DNA from: Arcobacter sp.
GTDB taxonomy: Bacteria; Campylobacterota; Campylobacteria; Campylobacterales; Arcobacteraceae
NCBI GenBank assembly: GCA_024228275.1
Contig: JAAETO010000055.1
Coordinates: forward strand, 1-64,000
Direction: 5' to 3'
DNA: 64,000 nt
A program made the position numbers and the translations under genes. Within the stretch, counting starts at the first letter, position 1; each line of letters opens with the position of its first letter. The notes below the pieces were generated by a model that saw nothing but the letters and a program-made list of their open reading frames with translations, was not told the DNA's origin and did not search any database. Below are positions 7,413-15,647 of the stretch, one piece after another.

Positions 7413-8489
7413 TCATCTTATTTTATTGTTTGAAAACTCAATGATATATTGTGCTATTTGATCTAAGTGAATAATATCTTTTACTGCATTAGCTTGTATC
7501 GCTTTTGCTGGCATTCCAAAAACTACACAACTTTCTTCATTTTGTGCAACTGTATAGGCTCCATTATCATGTAGTTCTTTCATAGCAATACTACCATCAT
7601 CTCCCATTCCTGTCATCATAATAGCCATTGCACTTCCACCTGTAATATTGTTTACAGATCTAAATAAAACATTCACACTTGGCTTATGATGACTTACTTT
7701 TACAGTATCTAAAAGTTTAGTTTTATAGTTATTATTAGATGTCTTTTCTATAGTTAGATGCATATTCCCTGGAGCTAAATAAGCATTTCCTTTTTCTAAA
7801 ATCATATTATCTTTTGCTTCATGAACTGTTACTTCAGAATAATTATTTAATCTATCTGCAAATGATTTAGAAAAACCATAAGGTATATGTTGTGTAATTA
7901 ATATTGGAGGTAAATCTTTTGTTAAGTTCTTAAATACTCTTAATAATGATTCAACTCCACCTGTTGATGAACCTATTGCAATTAGTTTTTTTCCATTAAA
8001 TGCCGCTTTCAAAGGTATAACTTCATCAGGATGTACTTTTCTATCAACTTCAAAGGCTTTTTTTGATTCAATTTTTTTTAATGGCTTTGGTTTTTTAAGT
8101 GTGTATCTCTTTAAAAGAAAAGTTAAATTAAGAAGGTTTTCTTTTATTCTTTTTGCAAATAAACTTATATCGTCCCCTGCTTCTGGTTTATTGATAAATC
8201 CTACTGCTCCATCATCGAAAATATCATTTCCTCTAACATTTTCTCCTGAAATAACAACAGCAGGCATTGGATGTAAACGCATAAGATTTCTTAAAAAAGT
8301 TACTCCATCCATTTTAGGCATATTAATATCTATTGTAACTAAATCAGGTTCATACTGTTTAATTTTTTCTCTAGCGTCAAATGCATCAATTGCTTCTTGA
8401 ATTACTTCAAACTCATCTACGTCATTAATCATATCTTTAATGATTTTTCTCATAGATAAAGAATCATCAATTACTAATACTGTATACAT
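7413..8489 (-). CDS. cheB: CheB, chemotaxis response regulator protein-glutamate methylesterase
   Basis: The 358-residue protein has a receiver domain (1-125) with phospho-acceptor Asp54 in TIDINMPKMDG and Lys101 in INKPE, a lysine-rich linker (130-160), and a CheB methylesterase domain (165-355). The catalytic triad is visible: Ser175 in GSSTGG, His201 in ITQHIP and Asp297 in TGMGDDG. It removes methyl groups from, and deamidates, chemoreceptors to reset sensitivity. Many Campylobacter CheB proteins lack the receiver domain, so the full-length form is notable. It is the last gene of the cheY-cheA-cheR-cheD-cheB operon, 22 bases after cheD. Confidence 0.95.
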   Translation of the reverse strand: MYTVLVIDDSLSMRKIIKDMINDVDEFEVIQEAIDAFDAREKIKQYEPDLVTIDINMPKMDGVTFLRNLMRLHPMPAVVISGENVRGNDIFDDGAVGFINKPEAGDDISLFAKRIKENLLNLTFLLKRYTLKKPKPLKKIESKKAFEVDRKVHPDEVIPLKAAFNGKKLIAIGSSTGGVESLLRVFKNLTKDLPPILITQHIPYGFSKSFADRLNNYSEVTVHEAKDNMILEKGNAYLAPGNMHLTIEKTSNNNYKTKLLDTVKVSHHKPSVNVLFRSVNNITGGSAMAIMMTGMGDDGSIAMKELHDNGAYTVAQNEESCVVFGMPAKAIQANAVKDIIHLDQIAQYIIEFSNNKIR

Positions 8490-8511
8490 ACTAACATCCC
8501 ATCTTAAATAA

Positions 8512-9189
8512 TTAAAATAATTCTATTTCCATTTCAGGTTTTACTTCTGGAGTTTCTGCACCAAATAAATCAACACCTCCAACATATTCTTTAATAACTG
8601 GAGCTTTAGTGATTTCAGTTTGTAATGCTTTCTCTTCATTAACAATTTTATTATCAGTTTCAGATTTTTGAGTAACTTTTATATATGTTTCAAACTCATC
8701 TGCTAGTAATATTAATCTACCATGTTCACCTCTAGTGTGTTCACTTATTAATTTAAAACCTTCAGATTTACAAAAATCTTTTGCAAATTCAACATTTCTA
8801 TGACCTATTGAATTAGATAATACATTTAATTGCATTATATCAGCTCCTCCTGATATTTTAGCTGTTAAATTTTCTTTAGTACATCCTTGTTTATACATTT
8901 CATTTAACATTGCTTCGACAGAATAAAGTCCGTATTTCATATCATCATTAGTGCTATTTGATGTTGGTAATAAAAAATGATTCATTGCTTTTATTTTTTT
9001 AATTTTATCATAGAACATAATAGCAACGCAAGAACCTAATAAAGTTTTAAAAGCTATACTATCAATATCTTTGCCAACAGCAAATTCACCACCAATTATT
9101 GTATGTGTGTAATATCCTTTTGTTTTATGACTAAATCTAGATATAGAAGCTTTTTCTATACCTCCATCTTTATGTCCAATTACTATCAA
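8512..9189 (-). CDS. cheD: CheD, chemoreceptor glutamine deamidase
   Basis: The 225-residue protein carries the CheD core at about 25-165 with catalytic Cys54 (LLGSCVA) and His71 (MNHFLLP), and the KISGGADI segment near 113. It converts receptor glutamines to glutamates and in some bacteria also binds CheC. A C-terminal tail of about 55 acidic, low-complexity residues extends past the usual CheD length (about 160-210). The ATG overlaps the cheR stop by four bases, so translation is probably coupled. No cheC was seen. Confidence 0.93.
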   Translation of the reverse strand: MIVIGHKDGGIEKASISRFSHKTKGYYTHTIIGGEFAVGKDIDSIAFKTLLGSCVAIMFYDKIKKIKAMNHFLLPTSNSTNDDMKYGLYSVEAMLNEMYKQGCTKENLTAKISGGADIMQLNVLSNSIGHRNVEFAKDFCKSEGFKLISEHTRGEHGRLILLADEFETYIKVTQKSETDNKIVNEEKALQTEITKAPVIKEYVGGVDLFGAETPEVKPEMEIELF

Positions 9190-10028
9190 TGTAGTTCCTT
9201 TGTTTTAATAAAGATATTCTGTCCTACTCTTTTTACAAAATTAATGAGATCATGTGGATTTTCAGAATGACCTAAGTACAAAGTTCCTCCCATTTTTAAG
9301 TGAGAAAATAATTTTCTTAGTATGATGTTTTGGTCTTCAGATGAAAAATAAATAAGAACATTTCTACAAAATATAACATCAAAGTGATTGTTTTCATGTG
9401 GATATGTTGAATCATTTAAATTCATTACTTTAAAAGTAACCATCCTTTGAACTTCTGGTTTTACTTTTATTAATATTTCTTCAGTACTAAGAGTTTTGTT
9501 TACTCGTTTTTTAAAATATTTTTGTGGTTTTATCCATTCAGGAAATTCTTTTGATGATTTTGAAAATCTATAAACTCCATTAGCAGCATATTGTAATACA
9601 TTTGTATCTATATCCGTTGCCAATATTGAAGCAGATATCTTTCTATTAGTCTCTTCTTGAGCTTCAAATACAGTCATTGCCATAGAATATGGCTCTTCAC
9701 CTGTAGAAGAAGCAGAACAATACATTTTAATTTCTTCTCCAGATTTAGAAAATTCAGGAAGAATTCTATCTTTTAAATCTGTAAAATGAAAATCTTCTCT
9801 AAAGAAATGCGTTTTATTAGTTGTAAAAGAATTTATAAATTCAATAGTATATGATCCGTTTTCAATAGCATTCAATAAATTGTTTATATCTCCAGAGTAC
9901 TTAGTGTCTCTTTGTAATTTATGTAATCTATTTGAAATCATAATATCTTTATTCTCCGCAAGTGTAATACCTGTTAGTGAATAAAGTATATCTTTAACTT
10001 TTTTATGTAATACGTTATTATCTAACAT
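9186..10028 (-). CDS. cheR: CheR, chemoreceptor glutamate methyltransferase
   Basis: The 280-residue protein has the two-part CheR layout: an all-alpha N-terminal domain (1-75) ending in TTNKTHFFRE, then an S-adenosylmethionine-binding domain with CSASSTGEEPYS near 104-115, the acidic ATDID segment near 140 and IFCRNVLIYF near 225. It methylates receptor glutamates during adaptation. There is no C-terminal pentapeptide-binding TPR. It overlaps cheD by four bases and follows cheA after 15 bases. Confidence 0.95.
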   Translation of the reverse strand: MLDNNVLHKKVKDILYSLTGITLAENKDIMISNRLHKLQRDTKYSGDINNLLNAIENGSYTIEFINSFTTNKTHFFREDFHFTDLKDRILPEFSKSGEEIKMYCSASSTGEEPYSMAMTVFEAQEETNRKISASILATDIDTNVLQYAANGVYRFSKSSKEFPEWIKPQKYFKKRVNKTLSTEEILIKVKPEVQRMVTFKVMNLNDSTYPHENNHFDVIFCRNVLIYFSSEDQNIILRKLFSHLKMGGTLYLGHSENPHDLINFVKRVGQNIFIKTKELH

Positions 10029-10043
10029 AATTATACTATTCTT

Positions 10044-12131
10044 TTATGACGCTTTTTGAGATACAGTCATATTTTTTTCAATTTTTCTTTGTGCATTAAT
10101 AATACCTAATACATCTAAAATTAAACCAATACTTCCATCACCTCTTACTGTAGCTGCACCAACCCCTTCTACGCTTCTGAAATTTTTGTCTAATGGCTTA
10201 ACAACAACTTGATGTTGATTTAAAAACTCATCAATAGAAATAGCAACTTTTGTATTTCCAGATTTTACAACAATTAACATTCCATCTTCAAGTTTATCAA
10301 ATGTAGGGTCAACTCCAAATAGTTGATGTATTCTTACTACAGGAATAAATTCTTCTCTTAACATTAATAAATCTTGAGAACCATCACCAATTTTTTTAAT
10401 CATTTCAGATGTTGGTTGTAAAGATTCAACAATAGCACTTAGAGGTAATATATATTTTTGATCTCCTACAGCGATATCTAAGCCATCCAAAATTGCAAGA
10501 GTTAGTGGTAGCATAATTGTTATAGTTGTACCCTCACCTAGATTTGTATCAAGTTTAATTGCACCACCAAGTTTTTGAATGTTAGTTTTAACAACATCCA
10601 TCCCTACTCCACGTCCTGAAATATCAGTAATTTGATCAGCTGTACTTACTCCTGCACCAAATACTAGCATTGCCTTTTCATTATCCGTCATTGAATTATA
10701 TTGATTTTCATCAATTTGACCTTGATCTAATGCCTTTAAAGCAACCTTTGAAGAATCAATACCTTTTCCATCATCTTCAATAGTAATGATCATTTGACCA
10801 TTAGCTTGTTCTGCTGAAATAATAATTGCTCCAACTTCATCTTTCCCACTTGCTAATCTTACATCAGGAGTTTCTAGTCCATGATCTAAAGAGTTTCTAA
10901 TAATATGCATTAAAGGATCAGTTAATCCTTCAATCATGGCTTTATCAATTTCAACATTATCTCCATAATGTTTAAATTCAACTTTTTTACTAAGCTTTTT
11001 AGAAATATCTCTTACAACTTTAGGAAATTTAGAATAAATAGATTCCATAGGTACCATTCTGATACTCATAATAGAATCCTGCATATCTCTAATGTGTCTT
11101 TCTAGCAATTCTAGTCTTTCTAATACAGCATTTCTAGTTTTAGTTTCTTCAATAGATGTTGAAAATTGAGTTAGCATTGCATTTGTTATAACTAAATCTC
11201 CTACATTATTCATTAATAGATCAATTTTATCAAGATTAACTCTTATATTATTAGAAGTAGAAGCTTTTTTCGTATTTTCTTTTTCTGTTTTTGGTTTTCT
11301 TTTTACAGCAGATTGAGTATTAGCTGCAGAAGCATTTACTTTCTTTTCAACTTTTGTTTCTTGAACATTTTTTGTAACTTGAGTAGACTTTTTTGTTAAT
11401 GCATTTTTTTGGTCTTCATTATTAGCTTCAATTTTAGCTTCAGGCGTTATTTCTTCAACATCATCAAAGAAGCCAAAATCATCACTTTCTTCATGTACTA
11501 ATACAGGGGTTTCAGTATTTTCAGATTTTTTATCTAGTTCTTCATCAAAAAAACCATATGATTCGTTATCTTTACCTATATCATCATCAGCAAAAAAACC
11601 ATATGAAACATTAAACTTACTATCGTTTACTTGTTCATCATATAGTCCAAATGAATCATTTTCATTATCGTTTGAGTTAGTAGAACTTTCTTCAGTATTT
11701 ACTTGAGAGTGTTCAGTAATTGGTGTTTCACCATTAATATACGCTCTAATAATTACAAGTAATTCCGAAGTCATTTCTGTAAAAACATCTCTTTGTAATT
11801 CTCCTGCAACTTCTAACTCTAATAGTTCTTTCATAACATCAAGACCATCAATTAATGTTCCTGCCATTTCTGGAATGAACTCTATTTGATGATTTCTAAG
11901 TTTATCCATCATGTTTTCAACATCATGTGTAAATTCAGCAAATAAAGTTAGTTCTACCGAAGCTCCACTTCCTTTTAATGTATGAACATCACGGAATAAC
12001 TGACCCATTTCATCATCAGTTAACGAACCATTATTCTCTGCTTCTAATAGAACATTATCCGCAGACTCAAATAATTCTTCAGCTTCTTCAACAAACATCT
12101 CTCTATATTTAGAAATATCAAAACCAGACAT
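10044..12131 (-). CDS. cheA: CheA, chemotaxis histidine kinase with GFF-repeat linker
   Basis: The 695-residue kinase contains an HPt domain with phospho-acceptor His50 (DVHTLKGSG), a long acidic then Lys/Ala-rich linker (about 135-290), the dimerisation and ATPase domains (about 290-545, with IRNSLDHG and GRGVGMDVVK) and a CheW-like regulatory domain (about 545-680). No classical P2 domain is evident. Its place is taken by a disordered region with four copies of a short aromatic-acidic unit (SFGLYDE 160-166, SYGFFAD 176-182, SYGFFDE 191-197, DFGFFDD 218-224), possibly docking sites for CheY or CheB. It phosphorylates CheY and CheB. It follows cheY by 13 bases. Confidence 0.95.
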   Translation of the reverse strand: MSGFDISKYREMFVEEAEELFESADNVLLEAENNGSLTDDEMGQLFRDVHTLKGSGASVELTLFAEFTHDVENMMDKLRNHQIEFIPEMAGTLIDGLDVMKELLELEVAGELQRDVFTEMTSELLVIIRAYINGETPITEHSQVNTEESSTNSNDNENDSFGLYDEQVNDSKFNVSYGFFADDDIGKDNESYGFFDEELDKKSENTETPVLVHEESDDFGFFDDVEEITPEAKIEANNEDQKNALTKKSTQVTKNVQETKVEKKVNASAANTQSAVKRKPKTEKENTKKASTSNNIRVNLDKIDLLMNNVGDLVITNAMLTQFSTSIEETKTRNAVLERLELLERHIRDMQDSIMSIRMVPMESIYSKFPKVVRDISKKLSKKVEFKHYGDNVEIDKAMIEGLTDPLMHIIRNSLDHGLETPDVRLASGKDEVGAIIISAEQANGQMIITIEDDGKGIDSSKVALKALDQGQIDENQYNSMTDNEKAMLVFGAGVSTADQITDISGRGVGMDVVKTNIQKLGGAIKLDTNLGEGTTITIMLPLTLAILDGLDIAVGDQKYILPLSAIVESLQPTSEMIKKIGDGSQDLLMLREEFIPVVRIHQLFGVDPTFDKLEDGMLIVVKSGNTKVAISIDEFLNQHQVVVKPLDKNFRSVEGVGAATVRGDGSIGLILDVLGIINAQRKIEKNMTVSQKAS

Positions 12132-12144
12132 GATAAAACCTTTC

Positions 12145-12513
12145 TTATCTACTTAATACTATATTAACTGCTTTTAGTAATTGTTCAGGTACAAATGGTT
12201 TTACAATCCAACCAGTAGCTCCAGCAGCTTTACCTTTTGCTTTCATTTCATCACTTCTTTCAGTTGTTAAAACTAAAATTGGTCTAGAAGAGTAAGTTGA
12301 TAATTTCCTTAGTTCACCAATTAAAGTTAATCCATCCATATTTGGCATATTAACATCCGTAATTATTAAATCAAATGTCGTTGATTTTGCTTTTTCTAAA
12401 CCATCTACACCATCTACTGCTTCTGTTACATCAGTATATCCACCTTCGTTAAGTGCATAATTTAGCATATCTCTTAACATTGTAGAATCGTCAACTATTA
12501 AAAGTTTAGCCAT
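12145..12513 (-). CDS. cheY: CheY, single-domain chemotaxis response regulator
   Basis: The 122-residue receiver has acidic residues Asp8 and Asp9, phospho-acceptor Asp53 (ITDVNMPNMDG), the conserved Thr in VLTTE and Lys in IVKPF. After phosphorylation by CheA, such proteins bind the flagellar switch or act as a phosphate sink. It opens the operon: the stretch upstream to pnp is 298 bases and holds no gene, so the promoter should lie there. A GGGGTTTC tract upstream of the ATG provides the ribosome-binding site. Since cheW and a receptor gene are missing nearby, this may be an additional chemosensory set rather than the core one. Confidence 0.9.
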   Translation of the reverse strand: MAKLLIVDDSTMLRDMLNYALNEGGYTDVTEAVDGVDGLEKAKSTTFDLIITDVNMPNMDGLTLIGELRKLSTYSSRPILVLTTERSDEMKAKGKAAGATGWIVKPFVPEQLLKAVNIVLSR

Positions 12514-12766
12514 AGAAACCCCTTGTTTTCGTATTAAAATATTTTTTATAATAACTATCTTAACTAAAGAAATATTAATTTAAGTTTAGTGATATAATTA
12601 ATTAAAACAAATTATTAGTTTTATACTAAATGTAAATATAGCACTCTTTATTAATTATTTATAATTATATAAAACTTTTACATAATATAATATTAAAATT
12701 ATTAACTAGAAATATATATGAAATTATTACTTTATTGGATAAATAATAACTATATTTAGTAAAAAT

Positions 12767-12800
12767 TAATAAATAAGCCTGATAAAAGACTTATTTATTA
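12767..12800 (-). terminator. Hairpin terminator after pnp
   Basis: An 11-base inverted repeat (TAATAAATAAG and CTTATTTATTA, 12-base loop) lies just after the pnp stop on the - strand and is followed there by an AATTTTTAC tract. All stem pairs but two are A-T, so it is weak, but position and T tract fit an intrinsic terminator. The remaining 250 bases up to cheY hold no further recognisable element. Confidence 0.5.
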
Positions 12801-12811
12801 AGATAGACAGA

Positions 12812-14995
12812 TTAAATATTACTTGAAGCTAATTCTATACGATCTTTTTTAACTTTTAAAACTTTTATTTCTACATTGTCATCAACTTTTAAGACATCTT
12901 CAACTTTTTTTATTCTTTCTTTTGAAATCTTTGAAATATGTAATAATCCTTCTCCACCTTTTGGTAATTCAACAAATGCTCCAAAATCTGCAATTCTAAC
13001 AACTTTTCCTGTTAAAACTTCATCAATAGTATATAGTTTTTCAAAATCGATATTTTTATTTCCATTATTTTTTCTTGTAGATGCATTATTTGAAATAGAT
13101 TTTATATGTTCACAAGCATCAAGAACATTTTGTTTGTTTTCTCCACTAACTTTAACATTTCCAGTATCTCTATCTAAATCAATTGAAACAGAGAATCTTT
13201 CAATTATCTCTTTTATTGTTGCACCTGCTTTTCCTATAATAACCATAAATTTACTAGGATCAATTGCAAACTGTTCTATTAAAGGTAATGCCTGACTAGG
13301 AACTATATCTAAGGCAGCTTCTTCCATTAATCCTAATATATGATCTCTTCCCTCTTTTGCTTGAAGTAAAGCCTCTTTAAGTACTGATAATTCAATACCT
13401 CCAAGTTTTATATCCATTTGTAAAGCAGTAATTCCATCTTTAGTTCCAGCTACTTTGAAGTCCATGTCTCCATCGTGATCTTCTAATCCCATTATATCTG
13501 TTAGTACAGAATAATTATCACCTTCTACAACCATACCCATAGCAACACCTGCAACTAAATTTGAGACTGGAACACCAGCAGCTTTAAGAGCTAATGAACC
13601 ACCACAAACTGTTGCCATAGAAGAAGAACCATTTGATTCTAAAATTTCTGAAACTAATCTTATCGTTTCTGTATAATCTTTATCAATAGTAGACTCTAAG
13701 GCTCTTTTACCTAAGTTACCATGTCCAAGTTCTCTTCTCCCTACATTGAACATTGGTTTAGCTTCACCAACAGAGAAACCAGGAAAATTGTAGTGAAGCA
13801 TAAAGTTGTCAATTTTTGTTGATTTTTCAGTTAAAACTTCATACATTTGACCATCTTTTGGACCAGCTAAAGTTCCTACAACTAAAGCTTGTGTTTCTCC
13901 TCTTGTAAATAAACAAGATGAGTGAGTTGAAGGTAAAATATTAGTATCAATAGATATAGGTCTTACATCTTTAAGCCCTCTTCCATCTGCTCTAACTTTA
14001 TCTTTTACAATCATATCTCTAACAACTTCTCTTTTAACAATTGAAACGGCTTCGTATATTGCACTAAACTCTATTTCTTTTAAAGAACAATATTCATTTA
14101 ATGAAATCATTTTTGCCACATCTTTTAATTCTGTAGCTCTTTCACTTTTTGCAAGTTTTTTAATCGCATGTTTAATTTCACTAATAAAATTTTCTCTAAC
14201 ATAATTAATTATATTTTCATCAATTGTAAATTTAATTAATTCAACATCTTTACTATCTTTACAAACAGCTTCAAAAGCACTTTCATAAGTACTATTAGCT
14301 TCTTTTAAAGCTTTTTGCGCAACTGAAATAGCTTCAACTAAATCATTTTCACTCATTTCATTAGTTTTATGAACTTTTGTAAATGCTTCAATATCAACTT
14401 CAACCATATCTTCTGATGAAATTGCTTTCATTTCAATCATAAGAAGCTCTTCTTTTGTTCCAGCCACATATAAATCTAATGTAGATTCTTCTATTTTAGT
14501 TAACGAAGGATTTACTATATATTCACCATTTATTTTTGTAACTCTAACTCCTGCAACTGAATTTTTAATTGGTAGATTTGAAGTGTATAAAGCTGCACTT
14601 GCAGCATTTAAAGCTAAGGTTTGTAAATCAACATTTTTATCAGCACTTAAAACTATAACTGTAATAGTAGTAGGATACACATATCCTTTTGGAAATAAAG
14701 GTCTTAAACTTCTATCAATTATTCTAGATGTTAAAGTTTCAAATTCACCAGGCTTCGCTTCTCTTTTGAAAAAACCTCCTGGAAGTTTAGCAGCAGCATA
14801 TGTTTTTTCAATATATTGTACTGTTAAAGGAGTAAAGTCCTCGTCTACTGGATTATCAAATTCACTTACTACTGTTGCTAAAACTACAGCATTGCCTAAC
14901 TTAGCTAAAACTGAACCATTAGATTGTTTAGCTACCTTTTCAAACTCAAAAATTTCTTGTTTTCCATTTAATTCAAATTCACATACTGTCGACAT
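12812..14995 (-). CDS. pnp: Polyribonucleotide nucleotidyltransferase (PNPase)
   Basis: The 727-residue protein has the full PNPase order: first RNase PH-like domain (1-145), helical linker, second RNase PH-like domain (about 310-550) with the phosphate-binding SNGSSSMATVCGGS segment, a KH domain (about 560-620, IIGKAGATIKEI) and an S1 RNA-binding domain (about 650-725, GKVVRIADFGAFVEL). It degrades RNA 3'-5' using phosphate. Its start overlaps the upstream phosphoribosyltransferase gene by 17 bases. An RNase III-type hairpin leader as in enterobacteria is impossible with this overlap. Confidence 0.97.
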   Translation of the reverse strand: MSTVCEFELNGKQEIFEFEKVAKQSNGSVLAKLGNAVVLATVVSEFDNPVDEDFTPLTVQYIEKTYAAAKLPGGFFKREAKPGEFETLTSRIIDRSLRPLFPKGYVYPTTITVIVLSADKNVDLQTLALNAASAALYTSNLPIKNSVAGVRVTKINGEYIVNPSLTKIEESTLDLYVAGTKEELLMIEMKAISSEDMVEVDIEAFTKVHKTNEMSENDLVEAISVAQKALKEANSTYESAFEAVCKDSKDVELIKFTIDENIINYVRENFISEIKHAIKKLAKSERATELKDVAKMISLNEYCSLKEIEFSAIYEAVSIVKREVVRDMIVKDKVRADGRGLKDVRPISIDTNILPSTHSSCLFTRGETQALVVGTLAGPKDGQMYEVLTEKSTKIDNFMLHYNFPGFSVGEAKPMFNVGRRELGHGNLGKRALESTIDKDYTETIRLVSEILESNGSSSMATVCGGSLALKAAGVPVSNLVAGVAMGMVVEGDNYSVLTDIMGLEDHDGDMDFKVAGTKDGITALQMDIKLGGIELSVLKEALLQAKEGRDHILGLMEEAALDIVPSQALPLIEQFAIDPSKFMVIIGKAGATIKEIIERFSVSIDLDRDTGNVKVSGENKQNVLDACEHIKSISNNASTRKNNGNKNIDFEKLYTIDEVLTGKVVRIADFGAFVELPKGGEGLLHISKISKERIKKVEDVLKVDDNVEIKVLKVKKDRIELASSNI

Positions 14996-15647
14996 ATAAT
15001 TTTTCCTTTATTTTTTTAATTTCTTCATAAGTTATTTCTTCTAATTTATCGTAATAAAAATCTATACTTATAAAATGATCTAAACTTTTAACATAATATA
15101 AATCATCTGCAATTGATTCTATTGTATTTATACTTACAGTTGGTAGTATTGGAATAGCTACTGAAACTGATTTTGCACCTAAATTAATTGCAGTTTTAAT
15201 GCAAGCCATCATAGTTAAACTTGTGTTTAATCCTTCATCAATTAACAAAACATTTTTATTCTCTAATTGATCTAATTTTTTGCCTTTCCTAAAGTTATTA
15301 ACGCAAAGTGATAACTCATTTTCGTAAATTTGTTTAGATTTAGTAAATATATAATCTAGACTAATGTCAAATGCTTTTACTAACTCTTCATGTATAACAA
15401 CTTCTTCTGTCTCTGTAACAATTGCTACTTCACATTCTTCATTATTTGGTGAGAAGATTTTTCTTGAAAACATAATATCTAATTTTGCATCTAACTCATT
15501 TGCAATAATTTTTGCAACAGGAAAACCTCCATAAGAAGATGATATAACAATCCAATCTTCTAATTTCATTTCATTAATTGGTAGTATATCAATTAATCTA
15601 TAAGATGCAACATCTCTATTTTTAAAATATATTTTATCTGGTGTCAT
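14979..15647 (-). CDS. Phosphoribosyltransferase-family protein
   Basis: The 222-residue protein fits the type I phosphoribosyltransferase fold. It has an early SSSYGGFPVAK segment that could form the pyrophosphate loop, and the segment VLLIDEGLNTSLTM near 130-143 in the place of the PRPP-binding motif. The second of the two usual acidic residues is Glu rather than Asp, and the TGAT-type loop is NTSLT, so the substrate cannot be named. Similar proteins in Campylobacterota are annotated only as phosphoribosyltransferases. It overlaps lptD by four bases (ATGA) and pnp by 17, showing tight translational coupling. Confidence 0.75.
   Translation of the reverse strand: MTPDKIYFKNRDVASYRLIDILPINEMKLEDWIVISSSYGGFPVAKIIANELDAKLDIMFSRKIFSPNNEECEVAIVTETEEVVIHEELVKAFDISLDYIFTKSKQIYENELSLCVNNFRKGKKLDQLENKNVLLIDEGLNTSLTMMACIKTAINLGAKSVSVAIPILPTVSINTIESIADDLYYVKSLDHFISIDFYYDKLEEITYEEIKKIKEKLYVDSM

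Noticed and set aside
12876-13295. A 139-codon open frame on the + strand within pnp
   Set aside because: It is an antisense shadow of pnp, with Ser/Phe-rich composition typical of such frames.
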